Assembly: GCF_003989795.1 (NCBI RefSeq)
Contig: NZ_RZHG01000030.1
Coordinates: 1 to 32,290 of the forward strand
Source: Vreelandella andesensis
GTDB taxonomy: Bacteria > Pseudomonadota > Gammaproteobacteria > Pseudomonadales > Halomonadaceae
Direction of reading: 5' to 3'
DNA length: 32,290 bases
Part shown: positions 18,203-26,195 of the stretch, in pieces
Layout of the letters: the number at the start of each line of letters is the position of its first letter
Numbering within the stretch: the first letter of the stretch is position 1
Made by a program: the position numbers and the translations under genes
Notes under the pieces: model-generated
Told to the model about the DNA's origin: nothing
What the model saw: only the letters and a program-made list of their open reading frames with translations
The model's database searches: none

Positions 18203-18852
18203 GTGGAATGCGCTTGCTAGATCGGCATATGTCACTGCTTAGTGGCTCGCTACGTACGTTAATGCAGCGCGAAAGCGACCGCCGACGCTGGGCAGATTCC
18301 CCCTATGCATGGCTTTTTCAGCCCTATATGGGGGAGGAAATGGTGGCGCTTGCCTGTCAGGTTAGCCCCGGACAATCGCCAGTGGTCAGCGTAGCTGCAG
18401 TTATCTTAAGCCCAGGTAAAGTGCATACCAGCCGAGCCTGGGTAGCTACCCTAGCAAGAGAGCAAAACAACCATGGCCCCACGCTGCGGCGGCATCACCA
18501 GCTGTATGCGACGAACACAGTGCTGGCGCCTAACGCTGAGCATCTTGGCGCGCTGGTGGAGTTCATCGGTAATAGGCCGCTCATTGGCTGGCAGTTAGGT
18601 CGTTCGATGGAACAGCTTAATCACTTGTTTAAAGCTGGATTGGGCTTTGGTTTGCCCAATGCCCAAGTCGATGTTGGAAAATTGCACTATCGTCAGTTGC
18701 GGCGCTTACATCCCCAGTGTGAGACGAATGGGCGCTTAACAGAAGCACTCGCACGTTGGCAAATGCCAGCCCTCCAATGGATGGGAGTGCTAGGGGATGC
18801 AACCGCAAGCGCACTTTTGTATCTGCGTTTGCAGCGTGAGATCGCCCAGTAG
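18199..18852 (+). CDS. DnaQ-like 3'-5' exonuclease homologue, apparently catalytically dead
   Basis: The position after a DUF294 gene and the general layout match the DEDDh exonuclease-like proteins (DNA polymerase III epsilon fold) found at this locus in relatives. The GTG start overlaps the DUF294 stop by four bases. In the 217-residue sequence, the expected ExoI D-x-E-T-T-G reads ALACQVSPG (residues 50-58). The ExoII H-x-x-x-(D/E) region reads [13 protein letters not shown] (about 128-140). Of the ExoIII H-x-A-x-x-D-A only the Asp remains ([14 protein letters not shown]200). Three acidic residues and the histidine therefore seem lost while the frame is intact. It may have become a structural or regulatory partner of the DUF294 protein. 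Homology is by motif layout only and is the weakest point. Confidence 0.65.
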   Translation: MSGMRLLDRHMSLLSGSLRTLMQRESDRRRWADSPYAWLFQPYMGEEMVALACQVSPGQSPVVSVAAVILSPGKVHTSRAWVATLAREQNNHGPTLRRHHQLYATNTVLAPNAEHLGALVEFIGNRPLIGWQLGRSMEQLNHLFKAGLGFGLPNAQVDVGKLHYRQLRRLHPQCETNGRLTEALARWQMPALQWMGVLGDATASALLYLRLQREIAQ

Positions 18853-18895
18853 GCGTAGTGTTACGACCCACATACGATGAATCCGCGGGTTTATC

Positions 18896-18925
18896 TTGGG
18901 TGGATGTGGCGAGTATTGTTAGAAT
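18896..18925 (+). promoter_or_regulatory. Probable sigma-70 promoter of ttcA
   Basis: TTGGGT (18896-18901) and TAGAAT (18920-18925) are separated by 18 bases. Transcription would begin near 18932 and leave about 30 bases before the ATG at 18963, which argues against the upstream in-frame start codons. Confidence 0.45.
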
Positions 18926-18962
18926 GCCCGCTGCTTCTTCTACCATCGGCAGTACCTACACC

Positions 18963-19904
18963 ATGCTACAACCTGATTATTTTGATCCCGCTGCGTCCGA
19001 TACCGTTTCTGGTACTAGCTCTTCTGTTACTAGCTCTTCTGTCGCTAGCGCACAGACACAGTCTGAGCATCACAACGCTAAACAGAAGCGTGAATTTAAT
19101 AAGTTACAAAAGCGCTTACGGCGAGATGTCGGCAACGCCATCATTGATTATCAAATGATTGGCGAAGGCGACAAGGTAATGGTGTGTCTGTCTGGCGGAA
19201 AAGACAGCTATACAATGCTGGAGATACTGCTTAACTTGCAGCGCAATGCGCCGGTTAAGTTTTCGCTGGTTGCTGTCAATATGGATCAGAAACAGCCAGG
19301 TTTTCCTGAGCATGTACTGCCTCAGTATCTAGATAAAGTGGGTGTTGAGTACCATATCCTAGAACGTGACACCTATTCTGTGGTGAAAGAGAAAACGCCT
19401 GAGGGGAAAACCACCTGTGCACTCTGCTCACGACTAAGACGTGGCTCGCTGTATGGCTTTGCTGAGGAAATTGGGGCGACAAAAATTGCCTTAGGACATC
19501 ACCGTGAAGATATCTTAGAAACGCTATTTCTCAACATGTTCTTTGGCGGCACCCTGAAAGCAATGCCTCCTAAGCTCTTATCTGATGATGGTAAGAATAT
19601 AGTGATTCGCCCCCTTGCCTATTGCAAAGAGGCTGACATTACAGAATTTTCTCGTTTAATGGAATTTCCTATTATTCCCTGCAATTTATGCGGCTCTCAG
19701 CCCAATCTCCAGCGACAAATCGTTAAAGATATGCTGGCTGAATGGGATAAAAAACACCCAGGACGTCTAGAAAGCATGTTCAAGGCGATGACCAATGTCG
19801 CGCCTTCACAGCTAGCAGACCGCCGTTTATTTGACTTTGCGGGTCTTGAAGCCAAACAGGCGGCGTTAATGGAAGGGCGTATTCATGCGCTTACCGTGGA
19901 CTAG
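18963..19904 (+). CDS. ttcA: tRNA 2-thiocytidine(32) synthetase TtcA
   Basis: TtcA thiolates cytidine 32 of some tRNAs in an ATP- and Fe-S-dependent reaction. The 313-residue product has the PP-loop SGGKDS at residues 77-82 and the cysteine pairs C152/C155 (CALC) and C240/C243 (CNLC) that hold the [4Fe-4S] cluster. I chose the ATG at 18963 because it gives the usual family length and lies just behind a likely promoter; the frame is open back to a GTG at 18858. The N-terminal 35 residues are Ser/Thr-rich and partly built from a 15-bp duplication. Its 3' end overlaps that of the convergent anr gene by 14 bases. Both products are oxygen-sensitive Fe-S proteins. Confidence 0.94.
   Translation: MLQPDYFDPAASDTVSGTSSSVTSSSVASAQTQSEHHNAKQKREFNKLQKRLRRDVGNAIIDYQMIGEGDKVMVCLSGGKDSYTMLEILLNLQRNAPVKFSLVAVNMDQKQPGFPEHVLPQYLDKVGVEYHILERDTYSVVKEKTPEGKTTCALCSRLRRGSLYGFAEEIGATKIALGHHREDILETLFLNMFFGGTLKAMPPKLLSDDGKNIVIRPLAYCKEADITEFSRLMEFPIIPCNLCGSQPNLQRQIVKDMLAEWDKKHPGRLESMFKAMTNVAPSQLADRRLFDFAGLEAKQAALMEGRIHALTVD
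19014..19049 (+). repeat. 15-bp tandem repeat in the ttcA N-terminal coding region
   Basis: ACTAGCTCTTCTGTT (19014-19028) is repeated with one change at 19029-19043 and begins a third time (GCTAGC). It is in frame and encodes TSSSV repeats. Confidence 0.8.
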
Positions 19905-20643
19905 CCGACTGTTCTTCCTCTTCAGCTAAGGTGATGAGGCGTCGCATATCTAAGACATTAACCTCGCGACCTGAAACAGCGACTACATCCTGCTGTTGAA
20001 AGCGGCTAAGAATACGGCTGACTGTTTCTACCGCCAAGCCTAGGTAATTGCCAATGTCTGCGCGGGACATGGAGAGCCTGAAGCTGTAAGGGGAGTACCC
20101 ACGTCGACGAAAACGGTCTGAGAGCGTTACTAAAAAGCTCGCCAGCCGCTGGTCTGCTGTTTTGCGTGATAGCAAACGCATCATCCGGCGGTCATCCCGC
20201 AACTCTTTGCTCATACTCCGGTACAGCTGGCCACGTAGCTCGGGCAGCTCCTCGGAAAGCATGTCCAGGCGGTCAAACGGAATTTCGCACACCGTGGTGG
20301 TTTCCAACGCAATTACGCTACCGGGATAGCGCTCTTCATCAATTCCGTCCAACCCCACCAGTTCGCTAGGAAGATAGAAATTTGTCAGTTGATCATTACC
20401 GTTACCTTCGCTGGTCACCTGTTTCAGGCTGCCTGAGCGAACGGCGTACACGCTGGTAAAGCGATCGCCTTGGCGAAACAGCGGCTCCCCTTTTTTGAGC
20501 GGTGCGCGGCGCCGGATAATAGCGTCAAACTGGCTCATATCTTCAAGTTCTAAAGCGAGCGGTAGGCACAGCGAGCTTAGGCTACAGGTCTGGCAGCGCG
20601 CCTCTTGCAGCAGTGAACGTCGTTGGCTGACGGGGTGTGGCAT
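19891..20643 (-). CDS. anr: Anr/Fnr-type oxygen-sensing transcription regulator
   Basis: A 250-residue CRP/FNR family regulator that senses oxygen through a [4Fe-4S] cluster. The N-terminal cysteines C17, C20 and C26 ([10 protein letters not shown]) and C119 (TTVCEIPF) match the four cluster ligands of FNR. A cAMP-type beta-barrel, a dimer helix and a helix-turn-helix ([23 protein letters not shown]) follow; the E-x-x-SR of the recognition helix fits the FNR half-site TTGAT. GGAG precedes the ATG. It lies downstream of hemN and the cco block, as in Pseudomonas, and probable binding sites occur before hemN and ccoN. The 3' end overlaps ttcA on the other strand. Confidence 0.94.
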   Translation of the reverse strand: MPHPVSQRRSLLQEARCQTCSLSSLCLPLALELEDMSQFDAIIRRRAPLKKGEPLFRQGDRFTSVYAVRSGSLKQVTSEGNGNDQLTNFYLPSELVGLDGIDEERYPGSVIALETTTVCEIPFDRLDMLSEELPELRGQLYRSMSKELRDDRRMMRLLSRKTADQRLASFLVTLSDRFRRRGYSPYSFRLSMSRADIGNYLGLAVETVSRILSRFQQQDVVAVSGREVNVLDMRRLITLAEEEEQSASPR

Positions 20644-20702
20644 ATTATTCTCCGTGTATCGTTAGCCATCTTAGGCCCAGGGGGCAAGACGTCTCAAAAA
20701 GC

Positions 20703-22130
20703 TTATACAATCTTAGAGTAGTGCTGAGTAGGCTGATCCGCTAGGCGAGCATCAAAGGCCATTGCTAGGTGGCGAATAAGTAGCCGCCCAGTGGGGGTTA
20801 CATTAACCACATGCTGATGGCGAGTGATTAAGCCGTCCTGTTCGGCATTACGCAATCGCTCAAGCGCAGTGGAAAAATAGATATCCGCATCGATCTGCCA
20901 ACGTTTTCCAATAGCCGCTAGATCAATATGCATGTCGCACATTAGCCGTTCAATAACCTCTCTTCGTATTAGGTCATCCTTATTTAACCTTAATCCTTTA
21001 ACGGTTGCTAGCCTACCTTTATCTAAGGCCGCTTCATATTGGTCAAGTCTAGTCGGGTTTTGTGCATAAACGTCGTTAACCCGTGAAATGGCGGATACGC
21101 CTAACCCAACTAAATCGCACTGCGCGTGGCTAGAATAGCCCTGAAAATTGCGCTGCAAGGTGCCGTTGCGCTGGGCAATCGCTAAGCTATCGTCAGGACG
21201 CGCAAAGTGATCCATGCCGATATGCACATAGCCTGCGTTAGTTAGCATCTCAATGGTGGTATGCAAGATAGCCAACTTTTCATCGGCGCTGGGCAGGTCT
21301 GCCTCGTTAATGCGTCGCTGAGGAGCAAAGCGGGTGGGCATATGTGCATAATTAAATACGGACAGCCGCGCTGGATTTAGCTCGATAACCTGGCTCAACG
21401 TCTCAGCGAAACTTTTTTCCGTTTGAAATGGCAATCCATAAATTAAATCAAGATTGAGTGAGCGAAAGCCAAGCCGGTGTGCTTCTTCCATTAACGTTTC
21501 GGTGAGTACTCGTGGCTGCACGCGGTTGACGGCTTTTTGTACCTGGGGGTTTAAATCCTGTATCCCAAGACTTAGCCGGTTAAACCCGAGTGACTGCAGG
21601 TGCCGTAAGGTGAAAACGTCCGCTTCGCGGGGATCTATTTCGATGGCGTAATCGCGATCCGCTGAGTCAGATAAACCAAAACGGGCATCTAAGCGATCAA
21701 TCAGATCTCCCATTTGTGCCAAGGTAAGAAACGTGGGCGTGCCGCCGCCCCAGTGTAGCTGTTGCACCGGGCGTGAAGTGTCTAAATGGCGGGCAGTGAG
21801 CACCATTTCTCGATCTAGTCGAGAAAGGTAAGGTTCTGCAAGCGCAGTATTTTTTGTCGCGATCTTATTACAAGCGCAGTAAAAACAAATTTTTTGACAA
21901 AAGGGTACGTGTACATACAGTGATAGCGGTCGGTGGCTTTCATTACTGCGCACTAGTGCTTGGGTGAAGTCATCGGGGCTAAACTGCTCATGAAATGCGA
22001 GCGCCGTTGGATAAGACGTGTAGCGCGGTCCGCTTTTATCGTAGCGGCGTAGTAGTGCTTCATCCCAGGTATTGGCCCTAGGCACGTCAGTGTGGGTAGG
22101 TGAGAGGGCGGCAGTGGGATGAACGAGCAT
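20703..22130 (-). CDS. hemN: Oxygen-independent coproporphyrinogen III dehydrogenase
   Basis: This radical-SAM enzyme converts coproporphyrinogen III to protoporphyrinogen IX without oxygen and supplies haem for the cbb3 oxidase at low oxygen. The 475-residue protein has the radical-SAM cysteines C78, C82 and C85 plus the adjacent C87 (FCQKICFYCAC) and the GGGTPTFL motif. RYDKSGPRYTSYPTA at the N-terminus is typical of HemN rather than HemW. I chose the ATG at 22130, with GGAG eight bases upstream, over an in-frame TTG at 22160. A near-consensus ANR box lies about 100 bases upstream. The leader contains a small 7-bp hairpin (22170-22187). Confidence 0.95.
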   Translation of the reverse strand: MLVHPTAALSPTHTDVPRANTWDEALLRRYDKSGPRYTSYPTALAFHEQFSPDDFTQALVRSNESHRPLSLYVHVPFCQKICFYCACNKIATKNTALAEPYLSRLDREMVLTARHLDTSRPVQQLHWGGGTPTFLTLAQMGDLIDRLDARFGLSDSADRDYAIEIDPREADVFTLRHLQSLGFNRLSLGIQDLNPQVQKAVNRVQPRVLTETLMEEAHRLGFRSLNLDLIYGLPFQTEKSFAETLSQVIELNPARLSVFNYAHMPTRFAPQRRINEADLPSADEKLAILHTTIEMLTNAGYVHIGMDHFARPDDSLAIAQRNGTLQRNFQGYSSHAQCDLVGLGVSAISRVNDVYAQNPTRLDQYEAALDKGRLATVKGLRLNKDDLIRREVIERLMCDMHIDLAAIGKRWQIDADIYFSTALERLRNAEQDGLITRHQHVVNVTPTGRLLIRHLAMAFDARLADQPTQHYSKIV

Positions 22131-22227
22131 GGCGAGCGCTCCGAAGTGAAAAGTAAACAAAAGGAGTGACTGAGCGCAGACGCTCAGCGTTCTCTTTGCA
22201 TGTTACTTCGGTGTTACTTGGAAAGCG

Positions 22228-22241
22228 TTGAGCTATATCAA
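22228..22241. promoter_or_regulatory. Putative ANR/FNR box upstream of hemN
   Basis: TTGAGCTATATCAA matches TTGATNNNNATCAA with one mismatch. If it acts as a class II site (centre at -41.5), transcription of hemN would start near 22193, with TAACAT on the minus strand as the -10 region. A site for the anr product is the natural reading. Confidence 0.65.
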
Positions 22242-22272
22242 GCTAGAGACGGATCCGATCAAGCTAGAGACG
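22237..22272 (+). repeat. Direct repeat with 21-bp period before hemN
   Basis: ATCAAGCTAGAGACG occurs at 22237-22251 and 22258-22272. The first copy supplies the right half of the ANR box; the second repeats the same half-site two helical turns away. Confidence 0.8.
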
Positions 22273-22279
22273 AGTTCGC

Positions 22280-22975
22280 CTAATGCGCTGTGAGGGGAAT
22301 AAGTGTCCATAGTTGCCAAAGGGCGAAGCTAATAATCGACAGTGCTGCGATGCTTCGAGTGGCGGGGTGGCGAATTAAATGGCTGAGCTGCTGTGCTGCG
22401 AGGCCAGTTACCAGCAGGGCAGGGAGTGTACCCAGTCCAAAGGCCCCCATCAGGAGAGCGCCATCGAGTGGGTCTGCAATGGCGAGACTCCAGGCTAACA
22501 TCGAATAAACCAGGCCGCAGGGAAGCCACCCCCATAGTGCGCCCAGAGCGAATGCCTGAGGAAGGTACACAACAGGCATCAGGCGCCTTCCTACGGGCTC
22601 TATATAACGCCAAAGGTGCCTTCCAACGGCTTCTACTTTTAAAAGTCCTTTCCACCAGTTGGCAATATAGAGTGCCATCAGTATGAGCATCAAAGCGGCG
22701 AACGCCTGCAGTGCAACACGCGCCGTCGGCGTGAGTGAGATAAGCGTGCCAAGTGCAGCAACCATAGCACCTGCCATCATATAGCTGAGGATACGTCCCG
22801 CGTTATAGCTTAACAATAACCCCCCCATGCGTGCTGGGTGGCGCATGCTGGGCGGTACGGCAAAGGTGAGTGCGCTCATGATGCCGCCACACATGCCGAT
22901 ACAGTGCGCGCCGCCCATTAAGCCAAATACAAACGCTGCAAGTAGGGGCGGTAAATCAAATCCCGTGGGATTCAT
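22280..22975 (-). CDS. TauE/SafE-like (DsbD_2/UreH-type) membrane protein of the cco cluster
   Basis: A 231-residue protein with about six membrane helices. It has the family motif GGAHCIGMCGG near the N-terminus and a second WLPCGLVYSML element, two Cys-containing half-motifs facing each other as in DsbD-like and UreH-like transporters. NCBI-style names call it a sulfite exporter, but its constant place between ccoS and hemN (as in Pseudomonas) points to cytochrome oxidase assembly, perhaps metal or thiol handling. That is inference. The ATG overlaps the ccoS stop by four bases, so it is coupled to the ccoHIS string. Confidence 0.85.
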   Translation of the reverse strand: MNPTGFDLPPLLAAFVFGLMGGAHCIGMCGGIMSALTFAVPPSMRHPARMGGLLLSYNAGRILSYMMAGAMVAALGTLISLTPTARVALQAFAALMLILMALYIANWWKGLLKVEAVGRHLWRYIEPVGRRLMPVVYLPQAFALGALWGWLPCGLVYSMLAWSLAIADPLDGALLMGAFGLGTLPALLVTGLAAQQLSHLIRHPATRSIAALSIISFALWQLWTLIPLTAH

Positions 22976-23193
22976 GGGGGTGGCTCTTGATTATCATGCG
23001 AAGAAGGTGCGTTTTTTTTACGCGCTGCGCGCTGCTCAGGGGAAAGGTCATTTTCATCATCGTCGAATAGAATGCGATGGGCTGGGCCTTCCAAGTCGTC
23101 AAACTGATCGTGCTTAACGGCCCAGAAGAACGCCCATACCGCGAGGCCCAGCAGAATCAGTGAAAGTGGAATCAGTAAATATAAGATCGTCAT
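22972..23193 (-). CDS. ccoS: cbb3 oxidase maturation protein CcoS
   Basis: A 73-residue protein with one N-terminal membrane helix (about residues 4-25) and the CcoS signature FFWAVKHDQFDDLEGPAHRILFDDD. CcoS is needed for cofactor insertion into the cbb3 oxidase. It overlaps ccoI upstream and the TauE/SafE-like gene downstream by four bases each (ATGA), so all three are translationally coupled. The acidic and polar C-terminal tail varies in the family. Confidence 0.93.
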   Translation of the reverse strand: MTILYLLIPLSLILLGLAVWAFFWAVKHDQFDDLEGPAHRILFDDDENDLSPEQRAARKKNAPSSHDNQEPPP

Positions 23194-25667
23194 GCCGTCA
23201 CCGGTGCTGATAGGGCAACTTGAGGGGCGGGCGGCGTACGCCAGCGCGTGAGACGAAGCGCGTTACCGACTACGACCAGGGAGCTTAGCGACATGCCAAT
23301 GGCCGCAAGCCATGGGGGAATTAACCCCATTGCCGCTAAAGGAAGTGCCGAAAAATTGTAGCAAACTGACCACATCATGTTCTGACGCATGATGCGTCGC
23401 GTGGCACAGGAAATATCAATTGCCTCAAAAATACGCATTAAGCGTGGGCTGAGCAATATAGCGTCGGCGCGGGTGCGGGCAAGATCGGTGGCGCCATTCA
23501 TGGCAATGGCAACATCAGCGCCCGCTAATACTGGCACATCATTAATACCGTCACCAATCATTACGACACGTTCACCGCTGGCTTGTAGCTCGCGTAATCG
23601 CGCAAGCTTACCCTCAGGCGATTTGCCTGCGTGCCAAGTAGCAATATTGAGTTGCGCCGCTAGACTCTCTACCGCGTCTTGTGTGTCGCCTGAAAGTAGT
23701 TCTACTTCTAGCCCACGGGCTTGAAGTGCGGCAACGGTTTGAGCTGCATCCTCGCGGATACCATCGTGCAGCTTGAACCAAGCACGCGGTTCAGCGTCTT
23801 CACTGAGCAGAAGCCACTGGCCGGCTCCTGGTGGCGCCAACCCGGTTGTGGTAGCGAAGTCTGGTTTGCCTAATCGCCAAATTGCGTCGTTTAAGGTACC
23901 TTCCAGACCGCTCCCCGTCACACTTCTGACGTTGCGTGCCTGCAGTGTGGCATCTCGGAACGGGCGGAATGCCCTGGCAATTGGGTGTTCAGAGTGCGCC
24001 TCTAGCGCCGCTGCAATGGCTTGCGCGTGCTCTTCACTGAGCGGTATATCGCTGTGGGCAGGATGCGGTTGAGTAATAGGATGCGTTTGGGTCAGCTGCA
24101 TCTCACCACGGGTCAACGTGCCAGTTTTATCAAAAATTACGCGGGTGACGTTGGAAAGTGATTCGATTGCGTCAGCACGCGTAATTAGTACGCCTCGCTG
24201 GCGAAGTTGGCCATGCCCCGCTGTCAGAGCAGTGGGGGTCGCCAGTGCCAATGCACAAGGGCAGGTGACTACTAATACCGAGAGCAGCACCCATAGCATG
24301 CGTGAGGGATCGATAAACCACCATGCGACGGTGACACAAGCGGTAACGATCAGCAGACGTAAAACAAACAGGTGTGCCATACGCGCTGCCATTTGGGCAA
24401 GTCGGGGGCGGCTTGCAAAGGCGCGATCGGTTAAATCGACAATACTGGCCACTCGAGCGCTATTGCCCGCATGGGTTACCTTTATAATGAGTGGGTTTTC
24501 CATGTTTTGGCTGCCGCCCACTACGCCTTCGCCTACCCGACGCGTGACTGGCAAATATTCACCGGTGAGCATCGACTCATCCAGGCTGGATTCGCCGTCT
24601 TCGATAATGCCATCAGCTGGCACGCCATGACCTGGTTTGATTAGCACACGGTCGTCTACCTTGAGTTCACTAGCAGGCAGAATGCGTTCACTGCCATCAG
24701 CCTCAAGGCGGATAGCCGACACCGGTAAAACACCGCTCAGTGCATTACCGCTGTGACCGCTGCGCCGCCTGGCTCGGCCTTCCACATAGCGACCAAACAA
24801 CAAGAAAAAGGTAAACATGGCGACAGAATCAAAATAGACATCGCCAACGTTAAACAGAACAGCGTAACTACTCGCCAAATAAGCACCGCCAATAGCCAGC
24901 GAAACAGGCACATCCATGCCAAGTACGCCCGTTTTTAGATCACGCAACGCGTTACGGAAAAAAGGCTGTGCAGAGAAAAATACCACGGGCGTGGCGAGTG
25001 CAAACGATAGCCAGTGAAACAATGCATAAAAATCTTCGCTAAGCTCACCTGGCCCCGATACATAAATAGGGATAGAGAACATCATGACCTGCATCATGCC
25101 TACCGCTGCGACAATCAGGCGACGCACCGTCATGCGTTCTTCATGTTGCAAGCGGGTTTGGGCTTGGTCAGGCTCGTAAGGCTGCGCATCGTAGCCAATT
25201 GCCGCTAATTCAGCGAATAGCTGAGAAAGGTTGATAATAGCGGGGTCCCAGCTCACCCGAAGGCGATGGTGGGTGAGGTTGACCGCGCTGGAAGTGATAC
25301 CGTCAAGTGCATTTAAACGGTGTTCAATGAGCCAGGCACAAGCGGCACAGGTGATTCCGTCCACTGCCAGCGTGGCTCTTACATGCCCCTCGTCACCATC
25401 TGGGTGAACAAACTGCGCTTGTAGCCCTGGGTCATCGAACACTGACCAGGTTTCTGCTTTGACCGCTTGGCGCTCATCTGGGCGCTCAGGCATTTCTGTG
25501 CGATAGCGATAGTAGCTTTCCAGCCCACCATCGACGATGGCATGGGCGACGGCTTCGCAACCAGGGCAGCACAAAGAGTGGGGGGTTTCGTCAATGTTAA
25601 TACGCCACGGTGCCCCGTCGGGCACCGGGTTGCCGCAGTGGTAGCAGCTAAGAGCGTTTGTGGTCAT
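23190..25667 (-). CDS. ccoI: Copper-exporting P1B-type ATPase CcoI (FixI)
   Basis: CcoI pumps copper across the inner membrane for the binuclear centre of cbb3 oxidase. The 825-residue protein starts with a Cys-rich segment (CYHCGNPVPDG, CCPGCEAVA) and an HMA domain with ITCAACAWL. It continues with membrane helices carrying the CPC metal site (C469-P470-C471), the phosphorylated D513 in DKTGT, and the hinge motif GDGINDVPVLAGADVAIAM. The double N-terminal cysteine motifs are typical of CcoI/FixI rather than CopA. It overlaps ccoH and ccoS by four bases each. Confidence 0.95.
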   Translation of the reverse strand: MTTNALSCYHCGNPVPDGAPWRINIDETPHSLCCPGCEAVAHAIVDGGLESYYRYRTEMPERPDERQAVKAETWSVFDDPGLQAQFVHPDGDEGHVRATLAVDGITCAACAWLIEHRLNALDGITSSAVNLTHHRLRVSWDPAIINLSQLFAELAAIGYDAQPYEPDQAQTRLQHEERMTVRRLIVAAVGMMQVMMFSIPIYVSGPGELSEDFYALFHWLSFALATPVVFFSAQPFFRNALRDLKTGVLGMDVPVSLAIGGAYLASSYAVLFNVGDVYFDSVAMFTFFLLFGRYVEGRARRRSGHSGNALSGVLPVSAIRLEADGSERILPASELKVDDRVLIKPGHGVPADGIIEDGESSLDESMLTGEYLPVTRRVGEGVVGGSQNMENPLIIKVTHAGNSARVASIVDLTDRAFASRPRLAQMAARMAHLFVLRLLIVTACVTVAWWFIDPSRMLWVLLSVLVVTCPCALALATPTALTAGHGQLRQRGVLITRADAIESLSNVTRVIFDKTGTLTRGEMQLTQTHPITQPHPAHSDIPLSEEHAQAIAAALEAHSEHPIARAFRPFRDATLQARNVRSVTGSGLEGTLNDAIWRLGKPDFATTTGLAPPGAGQWLLLSEDAEPRAWFKLHDGIREDAAQTVAALQARGLEVELLSGDTQDAVESLAAQLNIATWHAGKSPEGKLARLRELQASGERVVMIGDGINDVPVLAGADVAIAMNGATDLARTRADAILLSPRLMRIFEAIDISCATRRIMRQNMMWSVCYNFSALPLAAMGLIPPWLAAIGMSLSSLVVVGNALRLTRWRTPPAPQVALSAPVTA

Positions 25668-26188
25668 TCGTTCTCCGAGCGCCCACCTGGTAGCAGTGCG
25701 ATCGTGTTTTCATCAGGGAAGCGAGCTTCGCCGATTAGTCGCCAATCTGCTTCATCGCCCTGTACTGGCTGCAACTGTAGGTACCAGCGATAACGCAAAT
25801 TATCAGGTCCCTGGGTGATGTAGCGGCCTTCGCGCACATGCTCCAGTACAAACGATTGATCACGGTTATCTTCAGTGGGAAAAATAAGGTCCAGGTAAAG
25901 CTTGTCTGGCCGAGCATCGCCAGCAAGATCAACAACGATATCGCTGGTAAGCGGATCAATCCGAAGATCGGCGCTTAAGTTTAAAGCACGGGCTTGCTCT
26001 TGCTTCGCGAATACCATGTTAATGGCCTTGCCGTGCTCATAGTAATCTTCTTGAACTACCATGCCATCGTAACTTTTAATCGACATTACGGCATAAATTG
26101 TGCTGAAGATGATCGATGAAAACAGTAGGCCTAATAAAAACCATGGCCAAAACTGTTTGTACCAAGGGGGAATCGTTGAGTCTGGCAT
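25664..26188 (-). CDS. ccoH: FixH/CcoH family protein
   Basis: A 174-residue inner-membrane protein with one N-terminal helix (about residues 14-36, FWPWFLLGLLFSSIIFS) and a periplasmic domain beginning VQEDYYEHGKAIN, the family signature. CcoH/FixH is required for stable assembly of the cbb3 oxidase. Its stop overlaps the ccoI start; ccoG ends seven bases upstream. This fits one ccoG-ccoH-ccoI-ccoS transcription unit. Confidence 0.9.
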   Translation of the reverse strand: MPDSTIPPWYKQFWPWFLLGLLFSSIIFSTIYAVMSIKSYDGMVVQEDYYEHGKAINMVFAKQEQARALNLSADLRIDPLTSDIVVDLAGDARPDKLYLDLIFPTEDNRDQSFVLEHVREGRYITQGPDNLRYRWYLQLQPVQGDEADWRLIGEARFPDENTIALLPGGRSENE

Positions 26189-26195
26189 AACACAC

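Noticed and set aside
18858..18962. TtcA starting at the GTG at 18858 or the ATG at 18924
   Set aside because: A likely -35/-10 pair (18896-18925) lies inside this stretch, and the ATG at 18963 gives the normal TtcA length.
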